This document shows positions 1 through 10,928 of a stretch of 64,000 bases of DNA, in pieces. The DNA lies in assembly GCA_030770535.1 (NCBI GenBank), contig JASVEC010000044.1, forward strand, positions 186,001 through 250,000. The letters are read 5' to 3'. The DNA comes from Batkoa obscura (taxonomy: Eukaryota > Entomophthoromycota > Entomophthoromycetes > Entomophthorales > Batkoaceae). Numbering within the stretch: position 1 is the first letter of the stretch; each line of letters starts with the position of its first letter. Under the pieces are notes generated by a model. The model was given only the letters and a program-made list of their open reading frames with translations, was not told the origin of the DNA and ran no database searches. A program made the position numbers and the translations under genes.

Positions 1-6
1 ACTTAC

Positions 7-2339
7 TGCAGAAGTATTAAGAGTAGAAATTGAAAGTGAAGAATTCAGTACTTTCCCTACTAAAGAATTGAATATAGGATCGTTGTTGCTTGAGTATTTT
101 AATAATTCTTCTGCAGATGCTTGTGAATTAGGCAAGAAATCTATAAAATGGAAATTAACGAAAAAACAAATAAAGTTGTAATTTTACCAGTAATTCTAGT
201 AGATAATAAGGTTGCTAATTGGATAAGTTGCTCATCGTTTTCTGAATACTTTTTGATTTCACCCTAAAAATGTTAACTAATTTTTAGATTATCTATTAAA
301 ATAATTACTCCTAATTTTTTACAGGTTTCGATAAAAATATGCATATCTTTAGTTAAACTAAAAGAATTAATAGGTAAAACAATATAAATATAAAATTACC
401 CTTGTTGCTTATTTAGCATTCCAATAAATGCTTTGTATGATTTTTCAGTTAGTTTAGAAAGAACAAAAAGAAGCTTGTTTGCTCTATTAGTCGACTTTAA
501 AGATTCTAATATATTTTTTCTAAACCCAATTTCACAAAGCAATCTATAAGTCTAAATAAATAAACATAAACATAATTATTTGAATAAATACATTATATCT
601 TTCTCGTTTGTATACATAGCATCTAAAAGCTCATCAGGGATCCAAGAAAACTTTTCGATCGCTTCTAAATCATTACTATACTGATCTTCATAACTCCAGT
701 TAAAAAGTTTAGTTATTAAATTAATTGAGTTAACTCTAACTGAGTGCTAAACATGAGAAATATATAAGATAAGTTCAACTATTCAAAGTTAATTTTGATT
801 ACCTTCTTATCTCTAATGCGCTTAGAGATTGATCTTAGTAAAGATTCAGGAACAACCTCCTTTACGTAAAGATATTCCAAACTATCAATAGTTGCACAGC
901 AAGCTGAACGAACCTTTTCATCTACGTCCAATATTTTATCTTCTAAACAATCTATACAATAGATCAAAATAAATATGTATAATAGAAATTATTTACTGCT
1001 AATCTCATTGATGTAAGGAGAATTCATTTCATAAAATAAAGAACATTGTTGAACCCAGGAAATTCTAACGATAGGTGCTTTGTCAAACCTCCTATAAAAA
1101 CATTAAACAAAAATTATAATTATAATTAAATAAAAACCTTTTGAGCCAGCTTTTCCAACAAACTAGGTAGCGAGAAGCAAGATTAGAATCTGAGCCAGCA
1201 AAAATAGAACCTAAAGTTTCAGTTGATAATTGACGTAGCTTTTCCTTTTCATCCTGTAAAAATAAATATCCATAATTTAACTCTATAAACTATTTTACAT
1301 TCAAACTAAGCTCCAATTGGGGCATAACAGCTAACAAAAGGGTCGGGGCGGCAGAATTAATTAATTTGATAAGCTTATGAGCTTTTACAACTAATTTTAA
1401 GTTCTCTTTTTCTTCACTTGGTTCCATTTTTTTCTTACTGGGGAGAACGAATTCCGAAAAATACTAATAAGTTTAATAAACAATACGTTCGCTTTTGTTA
1501 TTTGAGATTACCTTTGCAACTGAAGGTTGTAAACTATCTGAATTATTTCTGCAAAGGGACTTAGTCATTGCATAGGCTTGTGGATTCTCTTTCTATTTAT
1601 AATATAACTCAAACTCAATAATTGTTATAACATTTAAATTACTTGTCTTTTTTCATCCATGTTGTTAAAGATAAGCTCCAAAACAGATTTGGGGATTTCT
1701 TTATCTTCAAAAAAGAGTTGATGAATAATTTGTTCTAACACATCTAATAGTCCTGCTTGGAAATCCTTACTGACCTCACTTTTGAAAAATTAGCTTTAAT
1801 TTAAAAAACAACCAAAAGTTTACTTTATCAACTGCGAAATACCTTCAAAATAATCCAGAAATAATTCTTCGCTATCAACAGTCACAATCAACCTTGCACT
1901 TTTGACTGTATTTAATGAGTTTAGCAAAAAAGTATGATAGTCTTCGAGCTCCTCGTCCTTAGATTTAAGCAACTTCAGTTGAGATAAAAATAATCTAAAA
2001 ATAATCTAAAATAGATTAAACTTAAGAATTGGAATTGAAATAATACGATACTTCACATTCAGATGGAGTATATGGTACATCTGGAACGGATAATCTCATT
2101 ATATCTGCTAAACAACAGGCTGATACTGCTTTAATTAGTCCATCCTTATTGCTAATAATTAAGGAATTTAATAGATCTCTTTTGATTTTATCAAGGCTCT
2201 TTATATCAATTGAGTCTTGTTCAGTATCTTTTAACTGTATATGAAGCTCTTTAACTCTTTTTTTAAGTTCGCTGGGCTTATTTTTTGTTTGACTTTTGCT
2301 TATCAATCCTTTCTCTAATATTCCTTCAACTTCTTTCAT
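7..2339 (-). CDS. PDS5: PDS5 sister-chromatid cohesion protein, 3' part cut by window edge
   Basis: HEAT-repeat regulator of cohesin that binds the Scc1 kleisin and helps load, release and maintain cohesin on chromosomes. The first exon (2022-2339 region) encodes residues 1-96 and carries the PDS5 hallmark ACCLADIMRLSVPDVPYT at about residues 74-91. Downstream exons, each ending at a clean GTAATT/GTAAAC/GTAATC donor, continue the family pattern: AYAMTKSLC (about 1555-1580), LAVMPQLELSLNVK (about 1300-1330), a segment with LGSIFAGSDSNLASRYLVCWKS (about 1140-1240), then RSACCATIDSLEYLYV near 900. At least ten short introns are inferred. The last exon seen ends at a GTAAGT donor at positions 1-6, so the C-terminal portion lies outside the window. 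Family assignment is strong; individual exon borders are by eye. Confidence 0.9.
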
Positions 2340-2792
2340 GCCTTTTGTTTGCGTTTAAGATGCTATTTTTTCTCAAAATATGTACCTAGAATCAGAATGG
2401 TTGGATTAAAAATCCTATTTTTGGACAATGGTTTGTCAGCCGCGTTTACCCAATCATTTGAACGAATGATCAGATTTTATCCCTTGGTGATTGCACTTAT
2501 AACGAATTAAATCAATTATAGAATATTTTATCAAATTTAGTTTAAAATATCTGATATTTATATGATGTGATACATTTTTTCATGAACATATCTAAAACGC
2601 TTACTGGAGATATTTTATATTGAATAATATTTGATGTCTTCATATACTGAAAGCAATATCATAAAAAGTAATTTTGATAGATAATTCAAATATTAAAGTT
2701 TATTATAGATTTTAATCATTAAAATTTTTTACTGATGTGTACTTTAGATCAATCAAAAAAAACGTTGTTTTTTAAAAAGTGTACAGATAAAT
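2340..2792. other. Spacer between PDS5 start and tRNA-Phe
   Basis: AT-rich sequence with no supported reading frame. It should hold the PDS5 promoter on its left. On the right, a T5 run on the minus strand (about 2773-2777) sits just beyond the tRNA 3' end and fits an RNA polymerase III terminator. No other feature recognised. Confidence 0.5.
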
Positions 2793-2814
2793 GCGCCCAC
2801 CGCGGATTGAACGC

Positions 2815-2858
<44 letters not shown>

Positions 2859-2864
2859 AGCCGC
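2793..2864 (-). tRNA. tRNA-Phe (GAA anticodon), no intron
   Basis: A 72-nt cloverleaf on the minus strand: acceptor GCGGCTA/TGGGCGC, D stem GCTC/GAGC with loop AGTTGGGA, anticodon stem TCAGA/TCTGA around loop CTGAAGA (anticodon GAA at 2829-2831), and T stem CCGCG/CGCGG around loop TTCAATC. The D-arm and anticodon arm closely match eukaryotic nuclear tRNA-Phe. No intron is present in the anticodon loop. Acceptor pair 4-69 is G-G (a mismatch) and 6-67 is T-G. CCA is not encoded, as expected for a nuclear gene. A T5 tract downstream fits Pol III termination. Confidence 0.92.
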
Positions 2865-3810
2865 ATATTACTTTATATAGAAGATAATAGGTTTTTATAT
2901 TTATTATACACTAACCAATATGACTTAGTTTATTAAGGGCTTGACGCTCTTAACCTACAGCCCTTACTAGATATTCCGTATTAAACTATTACCCTTAAAA
3001 AAGCTAATAAGCGCCGTTTTTGTTATCCATAATTAGCCCTATTTATATCTCAGTGGGGAAATTATAATTCCCAAGTAAGTTTCAAATAACAATCTAGAGT
3101 ATGATTTGAAATTCCACTTTTTAAAAATCAATCTATAAGATGCTAGTGGGAGTAGCCAAACAACGCTTTTGGGATTAAACTATAGTAACTTCGGTATTAA
3201 TATTTTGAAAGCTTGTTTATAAAAATAGTAATTCATTTTTAGGCTGATGTTAAAAAGCTATATATAATATTTTCCCACTTGTAGTTGAAACTTTATGAAC
3301 CCTACACAAGTCATAACAGAAAGCCATATTAATAATGGTTACACATGACAGGTTGACAAAATAGCGAAAAGCTACATATATATATTAGTATAATCCAATG
3401 TCGAAAGTGAACCTTGACTCAGAAATACAGGTATTTAAGTAGAAAATTATTATTTAGCGAACTATTAGCACAAATTAACCTAGATTTTCCTTGTTTTTTA
3501 ATCATAATCTATTTTAAGACAAAAGCCACCAAGGGTATAAGCTAATATGTATAATTAAATAAAATCTTGATGAAAATCTACTCTTATTTTGGAAGTTAAT
3601 TGCTAAATAAGTATTATTGTAAACTTGAAATTTTTATTTGAAAAAAAGAATATCTTCGACAAAGATCAGTCTATTTTCTATAATACAATGGTGCTTATAC
3701 ATGATTATTAGCTTACTATATTATCCATAATAAATAATATAATGACATATAACGTGAATTTATCAAACTTAATCTTGTTTCAATTGAATAATACGGTATT
3801 ATAAAGGTAG
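2865..3810. other. Spacer between tRNA-Phe and protease 1
   Basis: About 0.9 kb of AT-rich sequence with no reading frame I can support. Only the promoter-proximal part has recognisable content: GACATATAACGTGAATTT at 3744-3761 recurs upstream of the second protease gene and is described among the findings. Confidence 0.5.
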
Positions 3811-3818
3811 TATAAATA
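3811..3818 (+). promoter_or_regulatory. TATA box of trypsin-like protease 1
   Basis: TATAAATA about 55-60 bases upstream of the protease ATG. The same TATAAATA, followed by the same GATAAAA, lies at a similar distance upstream of the paralogous gene at 45957, which supports a shared core promoter. Confidence 0.6.
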
Positions 3819-3872
3819 TGATAAAATATTTTAAAATGGTAGAGCATCAAACTTATCTTTAATCCTTGGACC

Positions 3873-4649
3873 ATGTATACCAAACAATTTTTACTTATAG
3901 GAGCTCTCTTTAGCACTATATTCTCTGCCCCACAAGACAATGATCGTATTGTAGGAGGAACAGTGGTTAGCCCATCTTTTAAATACCCATGGATAGTTTC
4001 TTTGCAATCCAATGGTCGTCACTTTTGTGGTGGTATTATTCTTAACCCAACCACTGTTTTAACCGCTGCCCATTGTTCCCAAAACTCCCCGCTATCTGCC
4101 ACTGTAAATGTACATCGTCATAACCTTCAACAATCAGCCGGTGCTGAGGGTGGTCAAGCTCTTCGTGTTTCTCGTGTTATTGTTCATCCACAATATAATC
4201 CAAACAACTTTGTTAATGATGTCTCTGTGTGGAAATTGGCTACCCCCGCTAGCGTTGATATTGGTAGCATTAAAATTGACGATGGGACTTATGGTCAACA
4301 AGTTGGCTCTAGAGTAATTGCTGCTGGTTGGGGTTTAACTTCTGGTGGTGGCTCTCCCTCTGCTTTGTTAAGAGAAGTTTCTATTCCCCTTGTCGACCCA
4401 AATAGTTGTTCCCGAGTTTGGGCCAACCAAGGTTTGAATATCAACACCGGCTTACAAGTTTGTGCTGCTGGGGAGGGTGGTAGAGATGCTTGCAATGGTG
4501 ATTCTGGAGGCCCTCTCTTTACTGTCGCTGAAGGCCAAGCTATCCTAATTGGTACTACTTCTTTCGGACAACCTTGTGCTTATAGAGGTATCCCAACTGT
4601 TTGGGCTCGTACCTCTGCTTTCAGAAACTTCATCAACCAATATTTGTAG
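3873..4649 (+). CDS. Secreted trypsin-fold serine protease 1 (S1 family)
   Basis: Single-exon 258-residue preproenzyme. Residues 1-18 form a signal peptide (MYTKQFLLIGALFSTIFS); a short propeptide APQDNDR ends in Arg before the mature IVGG start at residue 26, so tryptic activation is expected. Catalytic triad: His67 in TAAHC, Asp116 in NDVSVW, Ser211 in GDSGGP. Asp205 (chymotrypsin position 189) predicts an S1 pocket for Arg/Lys, but the position matching Gly226 is Thr242 (IPTVW), as in pancreatic elastase. Cysteines fit the usual S1 disulfides. An AATAAA lies just after the stop. In entomopathogenic fungi such enzymes digest host protein; that role is inferred. A close paralogue lies at 45957-46733. 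Confidence 0.95.
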   Translation: MYTKQFLLIGALFSTIFSAPQDNDRIVGGTVVSPSFKYPWIVSLQSNGRHFCGGIILNPTTVLTAAHCSQNSPLSATVNVHRHNLQQSAGAEGGQALRVSRVIVHPQYNPNNFVNDVSVWKLATPASVDIGSIKIDDGTYGQQVGSRVIAAGWGLTSGGGSPSALLREVSIPLVDPNSCSRVWANQGLNINTGLQVCAAGEGGRDACNGDSGGPLFTVAEGQAILIGTTSFGQPCAYRGIPTVWARTSAFRNFINQYL

Positions 4650-5842
4650 TTCAATAAACTATCTTATATTTTATCTTTGCTTAATTTATCACTAATTTTT
4701 TTAAAATTGGATTCTTATGAAAACATGGTTATAATACATATATTATAATGTTAATCTTTTTAGATATTGAATTAATAGTTTTTAAGAATTAAAAAGCATC
4801 TAAGCGATTTGAGTATATAATTATGAATGTAACTAAAATATTCCAATATTTATTTTATCAAAGCAAATAAGAACACCTTATAAAACCAAACGCATAGCAT
4901 CTTTATTATGGTAAAATCCTTACCTTTTTAATTGACCTTTTATTTAATTACAGTATTTGTCTTATAGTTATATTATTATTATTTTTTAAATTTGATCGAT
5001 GTTGGGCTGATCATAATCATACTTTTATTAAAAAAGCTTTTAAAAAGTATCAATAAGTTATTGAAATACAGCTAATGCCATCATAAATCATTAGATATAA
5101 AAATATATCTTTACGCTAGCCAGAGTTTTTCAATCAAATATATCGAGGTATGTTCATTCAATTTTATAAAAATTCTACTCAGCCTCCAATATCTGAATTA
5201 TATACTGATTATACAAATACTATGTAACATACAACCATTTCATATTCTAAGATAGCTATTGTATATAAAGGTATGCTTTTTGACTATTGTAACTCTTCTA
5301 TACTTTGATAATAAGATAAAAATTCTCATGTCATTAATTATACCTTAGGATTGCAGCATTTGTTTCATCATATTAAAGCACCTATCACTTGAACATTCTT
5401 ATGGGAACAATCACCAAGCGCAAACAGTACAGAAGTTTTACATTGCAAGTGATATTTGCCTGTTTTTTATGTATAAACTAATCCGTGCAAAATTTATACC
5501 CATTAATTTATTTATTTGCGAAATGGCTATATCTACTTAATTTTAAGAACAAACATAAGTTATATACGATATTATTTTTCCTTTAACTATATTCAAATAA
5601 TTAATGATATCACTATGTTATATTTATTTAGTTATTATTTAATTTAATTTAAATATTAAAATATTCTGAGCTTTAGGAAAAGTTGTTAAAATCATATATT
5701 ATATTACTAATTGCAAATATGAGTTATTTGAGTGAAGTAAAATAAAAGTAGTTATACAAAGTTGGAGTAGGAAGTCCGAATTAGTTGATATATATAAAAA
5801 TAATACTCAATGTTGAGTGACAACACAAAGAATATAACTATA
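4650..5842. other. Spacer downstream of protease 1
   Basis: About 1.2 kb of AT-rich sequence. A short open stretch on the minus strand near 5345-5465 (peptide containing HLQCKTSVLFALGDCSHKN) could be an old coding remnant, but it has no family match I recognise and is bounded by stops. Nothing else supported. Confidence 0.45.
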
Positions 5843-5945
5843 TATGAGGATCCATTTTTTCGTTTAAAAATTTTGCTAATAGTTTTTCCACTCAAATAGC
5901 GCCTAAAAATGGAAAAAGTAATGGAGACAAAAAAACATCCCTGTA
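5843..5945 (+). mobile_element. MITE copy 1 (about 104-bp palindromic family)
   Basis: Diverged copy of the 104-bp family. It keeps the core AAATAGCGCCTAAAA and the TGGAAAAAGTAAT arm, with eroded ends (TATGAGGAT / ACATCCCTGTA). It sits directly at the 5' side of the decayed MFS transporter. Confidence 0.75.
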
Positions 5946-5948
5946 TGA

Positions 5949-7380
5949 TGTTGATAGAAGTGTAAATCACAATTTAGCTCTCAACTCGATTGTTACTCTT
6001 AAAAGAGACAAACAATGCTACAACGGACAAGAATATAGAGAACCAAAAATTAGATGGGATGCAAAGCTAGATAGCTGTAACAGTGAGTTTCTTTAATTTA
6101 TTTATTATTATAGGTGTATTTCTTACCTGTGATATGTTTGTTCAGTATTATGCTGATGGTTTATTTAAACATAAGGCATCTTTGTCTACTTTAAGTACCC
6201 TACCTCAAGCTTTATTAGCTGGATTCACAGAAAAACCAGTTGATAAAGTGAGGTGTTATAATTCTATATCTGTTGGTTCAGCGATCTGTACTTTAGGTTT
6301 GTTGTTAGCTTGTTTTAGTATGAAAGTTCGGCACCTTTTTTTAACTCAGAGTATTTTAGTAGATATTAAAGGAACTGTTGTCTTTGTGTCAGTTATTAGT
6401 ACCCCATCCCAATAGTTAAAAAAATACGTTAATTTAGTTAATGGCACTGCTGTAGTTGGTTCTGGGATTGGTGGTTTAATATTAATTCCAGTTACTCAAA
6501 TAGCTTTATATAAACTAGACTTTAGATGGGCTTTTAAAGTTCAAGCCATAGTTTCTATCTTTGTATTGATTATAACCGCCTTTTTCATAAAAGAGAGAGT
6601 AAAAGCTAAAAGCAACGATTCCTGGTTTAATTTATATAGATTCAAAGGTTGCAAGTTTATTTCTTTATTATCTGGAGGTTTCTTGTATTCTTTTAGCCAC
6701 TTTGTTCCATTCTTACTTATGAGCAAATACGCCTAATCCATTGATGTTTCTGGATCAAAGGGCTTCAACTTGATTGAATTCTCAAGTGATGGGTTTATAT
6801 TCGGAAAAACTGTGTTAGATAGTTTAGATGATTGCTTAATAAAAAGTTTTTTTTGCATTGCGCTTACCTCCTTTTTCTACTATTTTATTTGGATATTTTG
6901 GCGTAGCTTTGGTATATTATTGCTTTTTAACATTTTGTTTTGTATAGCTCATGAAGGCTTTATTTTAATATTGCCTGTAGTTACAATCTAATTATTTGGT
7001 GTAGAAGGGTATTGCTAGTACTAATGGACTGCCTTGTTTTGGCTCTGGAATTCCCGATTTGGTTGGTACCCTTATTGCATCTGAAACATTAGCTGCTTCA
7101 AGCACTGACGTAACTAAGCATAATCACGTTCCAGTTATAATGTATGCAGTTGCTTCTGCTTTATTTAAATCATTATTTTTCTTTATGGTTAAGCTTATGG
7201 TTAATAGAAAAGTATTCGTACGAGTATGATTTCAGTTAATTTTTTAGTACTGTTTAATCTTTTATAGCTTGGAGCGATAGATAAGTTTGAACAAATGATA
7301 TTAAGCATCCTGCTAGGTTATCTACTTTATAGTCAATATTTTGAATTTATCATTTCCTATATTAATGCATGTTTAAAGGT
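5949..7380 (+). pseudogene. Decayed MFS (monocarboxylate-transporter-like) gene
   Basis: Pieces of a major-facilitator transporter of the MCT/SLC16-like fungal type, read on the plus strand across frames. Seen in order: an N-terminal cytosolic stretch with REPKIRWDAKLDS (about 6040), transmembrane stretches with FFNLFIIIGVFLTCDMFVQY (6086-6145) and VGSAICTLGLLLACFSM (about 6270-6320), the MCT motif NLVNGTAVVGSGIGGLIL (about 6430-6485), RWAFKVQAIVSIFVLII (about 6525-6580), IALTSFFYYFIWIF (about 6860-6900), GSGIPDLVGT (about 7040-7070), and an intron at about 7228-7266 before the C-terminus. In-frame stops at about 6413 (expected Trp, TGG to TAG), 6734 and 6989, plus frame changes near 6080 and 7003, make it non-functional. 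A MITE lies at its 5' edge. Confidence 0.8.
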
Positions 7381-7539
7381 ATTATGCACTATCGATATAA
7401 TTGTTTGAAATGGTTAGTTTAAATTTTCAAAATAAAAAAGCCTTTCGCAAAGACAAGAATTTATATTTAATCTCTTTTGGCATATAATATATGAGCTGGT
7501 AGTTTTTATTTGATGCAGATAAGCAGCGCCTATAACATC

Positions 7540-8700
7540 TACTATCTAAATTTTCTCAAATTAAATTCTCATTTAAAGCCTCCACTATTATAAATCTCCC
7601 AGTCATTTGTAATTGGTGCAAGGATCAAATCATCTAGAATAGCAAGCCCATCTATATAGGTAATGTTTGCTTTGAAACAATTTCTATTTATTGCTTTGAT
7701 AATTGAGGTAACTGGCGTGCACTGGAAGGAATAACAAACTCATTACTAGTTATATAGCTGAAGTTAGCTTCTAAAGTAGAAAAATATAAAGTTTAGATAG
7801 TCCTTTTAGTCCATATCTAAATTAAAACATATTAGCTCTAATTACAATAATCTGGTCACATTGACTTACTACTTTGATACCTTTTGATCTTGAATAGCTC
7901 TCATAAATCCTTGTAAACTAAAGGATTCATGATAAGTGTGAGATAACCCTTGGATAAGCTCTAGTATTTCTTTCATCCAAATTCAGTAGATGTTGTTTCC
8001 TTCCTTTCTTTTTTACGTAGTGATTTTACCAAGCTAACAACCTATTAATATATGATCGTGTAATACAAACTTCAAATATATTTGTTTAGTACGATTTATA
8101 AATCTTAAATCCACAATATGTACTAAACTATCAAAATTATCAATTTCCTAGTTTTGAGGTATACCACGGTTGTGGAAAGAGACGAAATTAATTTTTTTTG
8201 TTTGACACCTGCAAGTAATTGTTTGGCTGTTGTTTACATCAAAACAACATTATCTCCTTCTGCAGTAGCACGCTGAGTTTTGAAATTAGTAAAAACATTA
8301 AGAAGCAATTCAATCTACAGCATGAGCAGTAGTAACAGTAATACATAAAATTGAACTATGTAAAGGTCCTTGTCCATCACATTTTTCATGCTCAATGGAA
8401 CCGCAGCATTCAGCGTTCTAAGGTCAAAGACTTAATTGTACAACTCGCGCAAGCCAATTCTGAGTCCAAATACCCCTCTGATTGAACTCAAGTCTTCTTG
8501 ATAGGATTTAAACTAAATGTTAATGTACATCCATGATATAAACGTGGTATCAAAGCCTTTTGTTGAAGTTAGAATTTAAGGATAGAGGCATCTGATTTTC
8601 TAGTACAATCTCTAGCAAGACAAATTATTACATATCTCAAAGCTATTGTTGAAAATAGCCTTGCGCCTGATAAGTTTACAACTATAGTTTATGGGTAATT
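7540..8700 (-). pseudogene. Rearranged acyl-CoA oxidase-like remnant
   Basis: Degenerate pieces of an acyl-CoA oxidase (peroxisomal beta-oxidation, first step). On the minus strand: the FAD-domain signature ATAEGDNVVLM followed by TTAKQLLAG (about 8215-8275), preceded by GPLHSSILCITVTTAHAV (about 8320-8375); a C-terminal helix LIQGLSHTYHESFSLQGFMRAI (about 7895-7965); and DGLAILDDLILAPITNDWE near 7590-7655, resembling the oxidase C-terminus. A helix expected between these, with ASDFLVQSLARQIITYLKA (about 8588-8645), reads on the plus strand instead, so part of the gene seems inverted. Many stops; the segment that should carry the GGHG-like motif before the EGDN segment appears deleted. I found no N-terminal half. 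Confidence 0.6.
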
Positions 8701-9608
8701 AATATCAGATTAATCAGTAACTTTAACTAAGTGACTCTATATAGTGTTGAAAAAGAAAGTAGGGGATGCTAACCGGAGAGGTGGTTTTCTTGTCACTGCA
8801 AAAAAATCTCTATTTTAGATAGTTTTATTCCAATTAAAAAGGTAACTTTTAGAATTAAAAAACACTTCCTGTGTACTTTTAACAAGGTTAAGTTAGGATT
8901 AGCACGTATACTTAATTAAATTTAATCGATGATTTGTTTGATATAAATTAACACTATACCAAAAAAAACCACTACCTACTCATTATCAAATGTGAATACT
9001 GCAGTATTGATATCTTCAAAATCAGATTTAACACCCATTTTGTGAATTATACTCATGGAAAAACTTCATTATTTGTACTATCCTGAAATTTTACAAGAAA
9101 GTAATAGACATCATTTTGTTTCCCTTTAGCTTTAAGTTGGACAAGCACAATTGTGTGTTTCGATGTCAAGCTCCATTTAATAATCCATAATTTTTGACCC
9201 TTTATTGACTATTAATAATAAATCCTTAAGTTTTTTCATTTTTTATATCTTGGTAGCTATTAACACAGGCGTTATTGAAACATTTGTATTTTGACAAAAG
9301 TAGCCTAAAATTTTTGTTGCAAGTTTTTAATATACCAAAAAAGTATAAAATATTAAAAAGAGCATTTAATTTTCCTCCTTTAAAACTTATATATTATTTG
9401 CTGTTGAAAGTTATTAGACTATATGAGTGCAAGCTGTTCAGTATATGACTTTGGTTTTGATATTTTATAAGAAATTGAATAGACAATAACTGTGTATTAA
9501 CTAATATTAAACTCGAATTCTCTTTATAAACTACTATTGGTTTGTAAGTAATGAAATTAAAATATAAAGTTATTTTATTAATATTAAAAAAAAGTAGTTA
9601 ACAGTAGT
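8701..9608. other. Spacer between oxidase remnant and F-box gene
   Basis: AT-rich, with no open frame worth calling. It may contain further unrecognisable decay from the neighbouring oxidase remnant. Confidence 0.4.
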
Positions 9609-10928
9609 CTATAATTTTAACCAATTAAACATCGAATTTTTTCCAAATTCATTACAAAAATCTATATTCGCATGGTATGGTATAGGAGCAACAAGTAATA
9701 AAGGAGTAGCATGTTTATAGTTAATTTTTTTATCTATACTCTTTAAATTAAATTTTGTAATTTTAATCAGCCGAAGGTTTGGAAATAAAGATATTATACT
9801 AATAACTTCATCAAGCGAAGCTTTAAAAGTATTAACTGTTATTTGTTTTATAAACTTGTTTTTGATTACATCATTTTCATTAGCTAAATATTGTTCATAT
9901 CTCGATTTATTACTATCACACAAATCTGATTTATTAAATATATCTTTATTGGCTGAATATATAGAATCAATATGAATCGTTTGAATACTTGACAACAAGG
10001 AAATTGAGTTTAATAGTTCTTTTGACAATTCTCTCACATACACCTCTTTTAAGACTGTTAATTTTCTCAAATCTCGAATTAGACTAGTTGATTCAAAGTA
10101 ACCTAAAGTAATAATATTGATATTTCTGATTAACTTTAGATTATTTTCATTTCCAAGGAAATTCTCTGATTTATCGATTAACTTTATACTTTTGAATTTT
10201 TCTAGATTACCAAAATATTTAATACTAAACTCCTTGTTAAAATGACCCTCGATTTCTAACTCTAAGCCAGATGTAAAGTTCATATTGGGATTAAAGGTAC
10301 TAGGAGTATGAATAAAATAATCAGATTTAAATTGTAGTTTTTCCAATTTATGAAATTTTGTCTTCAATATGTCCAATCCATCAATATTTAAATCACGATA
10401 AGAGTGTATTTTAAAGGATTTCAATGCGTTTGGACTGAAATAATGAATAAATTCATTACTATTACATTCATATCCCTTGACTTCAATTGCTTCAATTTGG
10501 CTTAAATGACTACTAAATATTTGTAAAAAGCGTAAACAACTACCATGTAGAGAGGTCAAAGTTAACCTTTTTAATCTTGGTAACTTAATTGTAATATGGT
10601 TATCATTATTAAGTATATAACCACTTTTACAATATTCTATAGATGTTATATTAGGGTGATAATTAATATAGTCAATATTATTATTGTATATATTTAAATG
10701 CTTCATCATGGCCTTATTTTCTTTGATTATTTTTTGTTGATGGTGTTTGTATCTCCCAACTACACTAGAGCTATAAACTGAATAAGCTAAGTTGCGTTTG
10801 ATAACAATGTCAATGATATTATATAATGATTTATTTAAAAGACGTAGGTTAAATAATTCTTCTGGGTTTACTAGATTGAATATTTCATATAATATCATAA
10901 AGGGTAAACAATCAAATTTCTGCTCCAT
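9609..10928 (-). CDS. F-box protein with divergent leucine-rich repeats
   Basis: Single-exon 439-residue protein. Residues 6-40 (CLPFMILYEIFNLVNPEE then LFNLRLLNKSLYNII) fit an F-box: Leu-Pro start, an I/L-rich helix and a second helix with the usual R-x-L-N-K/R-x-L pattern. The rest is a run of divergent leucine-rich segments (for example ITIKLPRLKRLTLTSLHGS near residue 115, LKSFKIHSYRDLNIDGLDIL near 178, and INIITLGYFESTSLIRDLRK further on) consistent with an RNI-like solenoid. No signal peptide or membrane helix is seen. Such proteins are substrate receptors of SCF ubiquitin ligases; the substrate cannot be guessed. Large single-exon F-box/LRR families are common in basal fungi (family knowledge). 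Confidence 0.8.
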   Translation of the reverse strand: MEQKFDCLPFMILYEIFNLVNPEELFNLRLLNKSLYNIIDIVIKRNLAYSVYSSSVVGRYKHHQQKIIKENKAMMKHLNIYNNNIDYINYHPNITSIEYCKSGYILNNDNHITIKLPRLKRLTLTSLHGSCLRFLQIFSSHLSQIEAIEVKGYECNSNEFIHYFSPNALKSFKIHSYRDLNIDGLDILKTKFHKLEKLQFKSDYFIHTPSTFNPNMNFTSGLELEIEGHFNKEFSIKYFGNLEKFKSIKLIDKSENFLGNENNLKLIRNINIITLGYFESTSLIRDLRKLTVLKEVYVRELSKELLNSISLLSSIQTIHIDSIYSANKDIFNKSDLCDSNKSRYEQYLANENDVIKNKFIKQITVNTFKASLDEVISIISLFPNLRLIKITKFNLKSIDKKINYKHATPLLLVAPIPYHANIDFCNEFGKNSMFNWLKL

